DNA from: Streptomyces violaceusniger
Lineage (GTDB): Bacteria; Actinomycetota; Actinomycetes; Streptomycetales; Streptomycetaceae
Assembly (NCBI GenBank): GCA_005405945.1
Contig: BJHW01000001.1
Span: 2,914,001 to 2,978,000 of the forward strand
DNA length: 64,000 nt
Direction: 5' to 3'
The notes under the pieces were generated by a model. It ran no database searches. It was given only the letters and a program-made list of their open reading frames with translations, and was not told the DNA's origin. The translations under genes were made by a program, and so were the position numbers. Of the stretch, positions 57,914 through 64,000 are shown piece by piece. Within the stretch, counting starts at the first letter, position 1. Each line of letters opens with the position of its first letter.

Positions 57914-58066
57914 CCGTGGACTTCTACCGAAGCGAGCCGAGCGCCCGTACCTCCTGGCGGCTGGCCATCTTGATGGGCGCCAACTCCCGTACCTACAAAT
58001 TCGCCCTCGGAGCAGCGCTGCTGGAGTTCGCCGCGCAGGACAGGACTGAGGTGACACTGGAGGAAC
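57910..58066 (+). pseudogene. HNH-endonuclease-like gene, N-terminal fragment
   Basis: ATG 57910 overlaps the methyltransferase stop. It reads MTVDFYRSEPSARTSWRLAI then LMGANSRTYKFALGAALLEF, VTLEELAEL. The RTYKFALxxALLE helix is, as I remember, the start of actinobacterial HNH endonucleases that neighbour such methyltransferases. The HNH domain itself is cut off by an rve transposase fragment at about 58067, so the nuclease call rests on the N-terminal family alone. Confidence 0.5.
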
Positions 58067-58339
58067 TCGCCGAACTCGCTCATGGAACGCTGGATACAGA
58101 CCTGCCGCACCCAACTCCTGGACCGGACCTTGATCTGGAACCAGAGCCACCTCCTGCACACCCTGCGCGAGTACGAGGCCTTCTACAACGAACACCGCCC
58201 GCACAGGGCCCTGTCACAAGCCGACCCATGCCGCCCACTACCCGCCCCCATCACCCACCAAGCCCAACTCACCCACCTTGAAGTCCGCCGACGAGACCGA
58301 CTCGGCGGAACCCTCCACCAATACCAGCACGCCGCCTGA
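58067..58339 (+). pseudogene. rve transposase, copy F, C-terminal fragment
   Basis: Enters in the Glu helix at ELAHG/MERWIQTCRTQLLDRTLI (shared AACTCGCTCATGGA with copy C2), continues EYEAFYNEHRPHRALSQADP and ends RRDRLGGTLHQYQHAA. Its terminal sequence GGATGATTTATCGGCACCC is at 58347-58365. Confidence 0.8.
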
Positions 58340-58361
58340 ACTGCGCGGATGATTTATCGGC

Positions 58362-59003
58362 ACCCGCAGTGCCGCCGGGCGCCCGAACTGGCGCATCGTC
58401 CGCTACGCGGACGATTTCGTGGTTCTGACCGCTGGCGAACGCGGCGACGCCGAAGCGTTGCGCGAGGATATCGCCGACGTGCTGCGACCGCTCGGGCTTC
58501 GCCTCTCCGAGGCCAAGACGCAGGTGGTGCACATGTCGGAAGGGTTCGACTTCCTTGGGTTCCACATCCAGTGGCGCCGCAAGCGAGGAACGGACAAGTG
58601 GTACGTCTACACCTTCATTGCTGACCGGCCCATCCGGCAGCTGAAGGACAAGGTCCGCGCCCTCACGAGCAGAACGTCGCAGATGAATCCCAGGGGCGTG
58701 CTGATCAGGCTCAACCAGATCATGCGCGGCTGGGCCAACTACTTCAAGCACGCAGTCGCGAAAGTCACCCTGAAATCCCTCGCCAGATTCGTCTGGCATC
58801 GGGTGATCAGCTGGTGGATCGTGCTGCACCGCTGGAAGTGGAAGGACGTCCGCCGACACTTCACCGACCACAACGACCGGTGGAAGCCTCTGTCGGCGGA
58901 CGGGACCGAATTGTTCAGCCTCCAGGCGGTGACGGTCTCCCGTTACCGCTACCGAGGCGACAGATCCCCTGTGGGGTTCCATAATTGGGGCCAAGCCTCT
59001 TGA
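58362..59003 (+). pseudogene. Group II intron reverse transcriptase/maturase, C-terminal fragment
   Basis: Begins AGRPNWRIVRYADDFVVLTA, with the YADD polymerase site. It goes on with PLGLRLSEAKTQVVHMSEGF and DFLGFHIQWRRKRG (thumb), then the maturase domain: NQIMRGWANYFKHAVAKVTL, HRVISWWIVLHRWKWKDVRR. The fingers and palm before YADD are missing. I found no domain V hairpin after it, so the intron RNA is also incomplete. Confidence 0.88.
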
Positions 59004-59050
59004 CCAGCAAAGATCGATGGAGCGTCATTGATCGGGCAGGACCGTAGGCC

Positions 59051-60118
59051 GTGTTCTTGCGCCTGCTCTACCTGCTCGCCACTCGGCTACTCAGCTGGTT
59101 CGTGCTACTCGGCCGTTCCTCCGCATCCAAGGACGTCGAGCTACTCGTGCTCCGCCATGAGGTAGCCGTGCTGCGCCGCAGCACTCCGAGACCGCGCTTG
59201 ACCTGGGCGGACCGCGCGATCCTCACCACTCTCGTCCGTCTTCTGCCGAGAAAGCTGCGCGCACAGAGACTAGTTACCCCCGGCACGCTCCTGCGCTGGC
59301 ACCGCCGCCTGGAGGCGCGGAAATGGACGTATCCACACAAGGTCGGCCGCCCTCCTCTCGACGAAGCAATCGCCACGCTCATCGAACGGCTCGCAGCAGA
59401 GAACCCGTCCTGGGGTACAAGCGGATCCAAGGCGAGCTGATGGGGCTCGGTCACCGCATCGGTGCCTCCACCATCCGCAGAGTCCTCAAACGTCTGAACA
59501 TACCGCCAGCACCCAAACGGCAGACCGACACGAAACATGGCGACAGTTCCTGCATACCCAGGCATCGACCATGCCCGCCGTCGACTTCTTCCACATCGAC
59601 TGTACCCTCACCCTGCGACGCCTTTACGTGTTCTTCGCGATCGAGGCCGGCACCCGCTACGTACACATCCTGGGCACCACCTCCCATCCCGACGGCCCCT
59701 GGACCACCCAGCAGGCACGCAACCTCCTCATGGAACGGGGAGACCGAGCATCCGAGTTCTCGGTCCTGGTGCGGGACCGGGCCGGGCAGTTCACCGATGC
59801 GTTCGACGCCGCCCTCGCCAGCGCCGGCATCACGGTCGTGAAGATCCCTCCGCCCAGCCCCGCGCGAACGCGTACGCGGAACGATTCGTACTCACCGTCC
59901 GCTCCGAGGTCACTGATCGCATGCTCATCCTCGGCCGGCGCCACCTTCGCACCGCGCTCAACGAATACGCCCGCCACTACAACGGGCGAAGACCCCACCG
60001 CGGACGCCAACTCAAACCGCCCCGACCCGACCTTCCCGTCGCCGGCCTCTCGCAAGAACGGATCAAGCGTCGACCCGTTCCAGGAGGACTTATCAATGAG
60101 TATGAAAGGGCCGGATAA
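59051..60118 (+). pseudogene. rve transposase, copy G, frameshifted
   Basis: GTG 59051: [59 protein letters not shown] four-G run (59412-59415) breaks the frame at [20 protein letters not shown]; another shift near 59535 and a four-C run (59858-59861) follow. The DDE core has [60 protein letters not shown] and ends GGLINEYERAG. Two of three breaks are single-base losses in G/C runs. Confidence 0.85.
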
Positions 60119-60204
60119 GTTCGCAGGTCAGTGCGGCGGCCCTGTTTTGGAACCCCACAGGCGCGCGATTCGGACGGCGATGCCCCGTTCTCGCAGCCAA
60201 GTCC

Positions 60205-60490
60205 GGGTTCAGCACGGCCCGGTGCAGCCGCCGCCGAACACCCGCCCTCGTCCACGCCGCGAACCGGCGGTGCGCGGTCGCCGGCGAGCCCCGAACGTCG
60301 GCGGCAGATGCCGCCACGCACACCCACTGGTCAGCACGTACACCACGGCCGTGAACACCGCCCGCTCGTCCACCGGAGCAGTGCCGCCGCCCTGGCGGCG
60401 CGGCGTGGATGACGGCAACAACGGTGCGACCAGAACCCACAGTCCATCAGGAACCAGTCGCTGCGACAGATCGGCACCCACGAAGAGCAA
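60205..60490 (-). pseudogene. IS5-type transposase, N-terminal fragment
   Basis: VGADLSQRLVPDGLWVLVAP, LLPSSTPRRQGGGTAPVDER, AVFTAVVYVLTSGCAWRHLP, then a shift near 60295 and SPATAHRRFAAWTRAGV, RRLHRAVL. This is the DUF4096 insertion domain of IS5-type elements. The DDE part is absent. Confidence 0.8.
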
Positions 60491-60524
60491 TCATGCCGCA
60501 GCACGTCAACTCACCACGTGACAC

Positions 60525-61005
60525 GCACTCTTAAGCCTGCCCGTAGTGCCTGAGGTGCGGAGCAGCAGCATCGGGTCCGACTCCGTCAGCGGCACCCCCG
60601 GTCCGTCCGCACTCACGTTCACCAGCTCTGCCATCAAGTCTGTGCCCCCAGTGGCAGTTGCTCCACCGAGCCCGACGCTGCACATCGCCCATGCCGGCGA
60701 CCAGCCGCTCAGTGACCTCGGTCAGCAGACCCAGATAGTCTCCCTTCCGCATCCCGTTGGCCGACAAGACCTTCGCAAATCGGTTGGCGGTCTCGTGAAC
60801 CTCCCGGAACGTCAGGGTCCTGCCGTTGAAGACGACGGCGGTCCGATCAGCATGCTGTGCCGCGCCGCGGCGCGGCGCACTGGGTCAGTGGCGGTGACCA
60901 CGAAGTCCCTCCTGGGAAATGAACCGGGCTCGGCGTCTCGCAGGTGCGTCGCCAACCGGTTTGCGATTTCTCCGTAACTGATGTCGTTGCCAGCTGGCGC
61001 AGCGT
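60525..61005 (-). pseudogene. AMP-dependent acyl-CoA synthetase/ligase, N-terminal fragment
   Basis: Minus strand, three frames: FVVTATDPVRRAAA, then QHADRTAVVFNGRTLTFREV, HETANRFAKVLSANGMRKGD, and finally LTESDPMLLLRTSGTTGRLK. The last is the P-loop signature TSGTTGxxK of adenylate-forming enzymes. The C-terminal two thirds are missing. Confidence 0.72.
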
Positions 61006-61312
61006 GATCCTGCCGGGGTGACGCGCGGCGTGGGCGGGCGCCAGTTCGTGCTCCCTTGGCTGTCGCCCTGACCCCGGTGTCTCCTCTGACCACCTGCGGG
61101 CGCCTTCCCTGTCCGGCGTCGTGGCTATCGGCCCGCACCGATTACGGGCTCACGCCCGGACAAGGCGGTGTCGCTTCCGCACGCCGGGTGCTCAAGGCCA
61201 AGGTCAAGGCTGCTGCGGACAGGATCGAGGAGAACCGGAGCAGGGGGATCACGAGGTTGAGCTGGGTGCCGACCACGGTGGTCCTTTCCCCCGCAGGGGC
61301 TGGCAGGAGCTG
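61006..61312. other. Intergenic, nothing recognised
   Basis: About 300 bases between the ligase relic and the APC permease. Open frames exist but none has a start site with ribosome signal or a familiar motif. Confidence 0.5.
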
Positions 61313-62826
61313 TCAATGTTCTCGCGAACCGCCGGATATGCTGACCGGGCGACTGGCCGAACGGTCGGAGGTGAGGGCCGACGGGCCCCGGCTGGTGGCG
61401 TATCCGGCGATGCCGATGACTAGCAGCAGGACAACCGTGCCGAGGGTGAACACCTCAAAGGTGGTACGCGAGACGCCCCAGGTGTCGTGGAAGTCGTAGC
61501 TGATGCCGAACAGGGACTCCAACGTGCCCGGGAACAGGGCCACCCAGGAGCCGAGCACGATCCAGCCGTAGGTGAGCGCGGCATACACCTTGAAACCGGC
61601 CGTGCCGAATGGCACTCGGTAGGGGCGGGTGACTTGAGGGTGGCGTACGCGCAGGATGAGCAGAGCCGGCACGATGGTGAGGTAGGAGAGCAGCAGAGTG
61701 GTGATGGCGACCGTGAGGACCACGTTGAAGACGGCGGCAGCGCTGCCGTGGACAAGGGTCATAGCGGCGATCATGAAGGCCGTCGCGGTGATCCCGGACA
61801 GGAGGTTCATACGGACCGGGGTGCTGAGCCGTGAGTGGAAGGCTCCAAGGCCGCGGCTGAAGAAACCGCCGTCGGCGGCGGCCATGGCCTGCATGCGGTC
61901 GCTGACGATCATCCAGGCGCTGCCCTGGGTGAGCAGCGCGAAGACGAACAATACGGCGGTGGCCGTGAGCAGCGGCTCAGTCCAACCGCCGTACACGCCT
62001 GTGTAGACGAGGCGCGCTGCGTCCATGAATCCCCCGATGCCTGTGACCTGTCCAGGCGGGGCGGCGGACAGGATCGCGAGGACCGGAAGCAGGTAACAGC
62101 AGGCGGCGATCAGGCCCGAGACTCCGATGGAGATCGGGACGTCACGCTGCGGGTCGTGCATCTCGTCGCCGGCGGCGTTGGGCGCCTCGAAGCCGACGTA
62201 GGCGAAGAGCAGCACCGGTACCAGGGCGAGGAAACCGGCGCTGGTCGGGCTGAAGGAGGTCCTGTCGAGGCCGTGGAAGCCGTTCTCGGTGCCGTAGGCG
62301 AGGGCGGTGCCGGTGAACAGGATGATGGCGAGGACTTTCATCGCTGCGCCCGCGGTGGTGATCCACTTTCCGCGGTGCAGCGAGATGACGGCGGTGAGGA
62401 TGGCCGCCCAAATGAACAGCAGCTTGAAGGCGTAGTCGGCGAAGGTACCGGTGCCGAGGCGGAAAACGAAGCCGTCCCAGGTCTCGGCGGCGATGAAAAC
62501 GAGGGAGCCGCCGAGCCAAATGGGGTTGGTGACCCAGTAGAAGAGGGTGGTCACAGCCGCCGCCGACCTGCCGAGGGCGAGCTTCACCCAGACGTACGGC
62601 CCACCTTCTTGGGGGAAGGCCGCGCCAGTCTCGGCGAAGATCAAGGCGTACGGGACGAGGAAGCCCAACGCGATGATGGCGATCCAGGTAGCGGCCTCGC
62701 CCCACCGGACGCGATCTGTCCGAGGGTATCGAAGGAGAGCACGGCGGCGACGCCCATCGCCATGATGTCGAAGCGGCGCAGGCTGCGCCGCAGATGTGGG
62801 ACGGCGGTGGATACGGGGGTGGACAC
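61313..62826 (-). pseudogene. APC-family amino acid/polyamine permease, frameshifted
   Basis: GTG 62826 starts VSTPVSTAVPHLRRSLRRFD, then MAMGVAAVLSFDTLGQIASG (first helix). A four-C run on the plus strand (62700-62703) breaks the frame; one more base gives GGEAATWIAIIALGFLVPYA. The rest has about 11 more helices, for instance GGPYVWVKLALGRSAAAVTT (the APC EGGPYxWV motif), VLLFAYVGFEAPNAAGDEM and VYAALTYGWIVLGSWVALFP. Repaired length is about 504 residues. With the class III aminotransferase upstream it suggests uptake and transamination of a polyamine or amino acid. Confidence 0.87.
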
Positions 62827-62869
62827 GGCAGGGCCTCCGGGTGCTGGGCTTGACGGGACCCGCTCAGTC

Positions 62870-63240
62870 TCGGGCCGGGTACGCTGCAATACTAAGTAGA
62901 TCGTGGTGATGGCCTCCTTGGCCTCGCCCTCGGTCATGATCAGCGGCCGGGATAGGACGAGGCCGTGCGCGGAGAGGCGAGCGATGACGTCGACCTCGCG
63001 GCCGATCACGTCATGCGGTATCCGTACTGGGCCGAGCCGGAGTGGCGCGCGGGTAGTGCGGTCGGCGACAGGTTCGACGGCGAGCATCATCTCGACGGAC
63101 CGGATCTCCCCGACGATGTCCAACCCGTCAATATGAGCGTCGAGTTCACGGTTCAGGTACGCGCCGGTCTGGGTGGTTCGGGCGAGTAGGCTCTCGCGTT
63201 CGACGATGTCGGTCGGCCAGCGCGTGTCGTGGCGAAGGAG
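62870..63240 (-). pseudogene. Class III aminotransferase, C-terminal fragment
   Basis: DIVERESLLARTTQTGAYLN, then LDIVGEIRSVEMMLAVEPVA, DVIGREVDVIARLSAHGLVL and LIMTEGEAKEAITTIYLVLQ. This is the small domain of GabT/putrescine-type aminotransferases. The PLP Lys domain is missing and the sequence before about 63240 is foreign. No stop separates it from the permease start, which is unusual and suggests a further indel. The stretch 63241-63537 holds no gene I can support. Confidence 0.7.
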
Positions 63241-63537
63241 GCTCGTCTGCTGCCCAAACAGGAAGTCGGCTGAAGCCTCTCGCGCCGCCTCACACTGGGG
63301 GAACGGTACTGACCCGGATCTCCCGACCGTGGTCCAGCCCCTATCACGTCGGTCAGGTTCGCCACGGCGCCCATGGCCACGTTGTTGGCGACTGTTCCCA
63401 ACATCGTGCGGTGCTGTGCTTGCCGAGAATTCATCCTCCCTGGTCGGAGGCCTGCACCGGACCTCACAGTCGTCGGCCGCGGTCGCTCGAGCCGGCGCTC
63501 TCGCGTAGCCGTTGTCCATGCGTCATGACGATCGATC

Positions 63538-64000
63538 GTGCTGCTACGACTGGCCTACCTTGGTGTGACGAATGCGTTCGCGGTGCTGCGTCTGCTGCCG
63601 ATGAGCGACCAGGACAAAGATGCAGGAATTCTCGCCCTGCGCCATCAGATCGCAGTCCTGGAACGCCAACTCGGCAAGGGAAAGGTCCGGTTCAGCACAA
63701 GCGACCGGGCGTTCCTGGCGGCGCTGCTGCACCGGCTTCCGCTACCCACCCTGCGGCGTGTGCGACTGCTCGTGCGTCCTGACACGGTGCTGCGCTGGCA
63801 TCGCGACCTCGTCACACGCCACCATGCCGCGTTATCGCGGCCCAAGCGACCTGGTCGACCTCGTACGGTGCGCTCCATCCGGATTCTGGTGCTGCGTCTG
63901 GCGAGGGAGAATCCGCAGTGGGGGTACAGGCGTCGGCACGGTGAGCTGCTCGTGCTGGGTGTGAAGGTGGCCGCGTCGACCGTCTGGAAGATCCTGAAGG
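63538..64000 (+). mobile_element. rve transposase, copy H, 3'-partial
   Basis: GTG 63538 opens VLLRLAYLGVTNAFAVLRLL, SDQDKDAGILALRHQIAVLE, RQLGKGKVRFSTSDRAFLAA, VRPDTVLRWHRDLVTRHHAA, RLARENPQWGYRRRHGELLV and VAASTVWKILK. It is open to the window edge. No frameshift is seen in these 154 codons, so it may be an intact copy. Confidence 0.88.

Noticed and set aside
57292..58066. Complete restriction-modification system
   Set aside because: The methyltransferase lacks a target-recognition domain and the nuclease part of the partner is gone. Only a tentative pair is claimed.
59004..59050. Group II intron domain V after the maturase fragment
   Set aside because: The 3' flank shows no catalytic-triad hairpin and leads straight into rve copy G.

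Overview
The window is GC-rich actinobacterial DNA, almost certainly from a Streptomyces-type organism. The signs are dense GC-ending codons, frequent GTG starts, GGAGG ribosome sites, and families typical of Streptomyces: P450, TetR, FCD/GntR, LLM oxidoreductase, S8 peptidase, XRE/MmyB and MmpL. The very high load of insertion sequences and clipped genes resembles an accessory chromosome arm or a linear plasmid. No RNA genes, CRISPR arrays or replication origins were seen.

Layout. 1-3.4 kb: the end of an FMN reductase, an IS5-type element, two transposase tails and an orphan P450. 4-9.6 kb: a redox/electrophile-response region with a MerR regulator and quinone oxidoreductase, then an Old-Yellow-Enzyme/NADP-binding/quinone-oxidoreductase operon divergent from a TetR regulator over a perfect 22-bp palindrome. 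9.8-16 kb: a 33-bp perfect inverted repeat, IS1182 debris, an ArsR/serine-hydrolase pair, an rve transposase, remnants of RidA, Fic/Doc, carboxylesterase and integrase genes, and an AtaL-like/VOC pair. 16.2-19.3 kb: an intact IS110 element, a DHFR-like gene and a broken transposase. 19.4-25.2 kb: an FCD regulator divergent from a class V aminotransferase, a sugar ABC importer and a clipped alpha-galactosidase-like gene. 25.2-31.9 kb: a small secreted protein, an AraC regulator, and a TetR-controlled hydrolase/LLM/esterase/cyclase cluster. 32-33.5 kb: a chimeric transposase. 33.6-38.1 kb: a two-component system facing an MmpL transporter. 38.2-45.5 kb: remnants, a hydrolase, a TetR/MFS pair, IS1380 debris and an XRE-MmyB/SDR pair. 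46-49.5 kb: a 5'-clipped NucA/NucB nuclease toxin with an SMI1/KNR4 immunity gene. 49.8-54.6 kb: a large S8 peptidase and a LuxR-type regulator. 54.6-64 kb: IS630 and rve elements, a methyltransferase with a clipped HNH-like partner, a group II intron maturase tail, and an APC permease with a class III aminotransferase tail.

An important caveat: nearly every frameshift in an otherwise conserved gene can be repaired by adding one base to a short G or C run, at about twenty places. Many apparent pseudogenes may therefore be intact genes with homopolymer sequencing errors. Genes physically cut at an IS junction are real remnants.

Two systems deserve most attention. One is the nuclease toxin/immunity pair, beheaded by an ISL3-type element. 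The other is the overlapping methyltransferase/HNH-like pair, cut by an rve element. Several regulator-plus-operator units are readable directly: TetR at 8.9 kb, 28.3 kb and 41.6 kb, ArsR at 12.4 kb, FCD at 20.2 kb, and XRE-MmyB at 44.5 kb.
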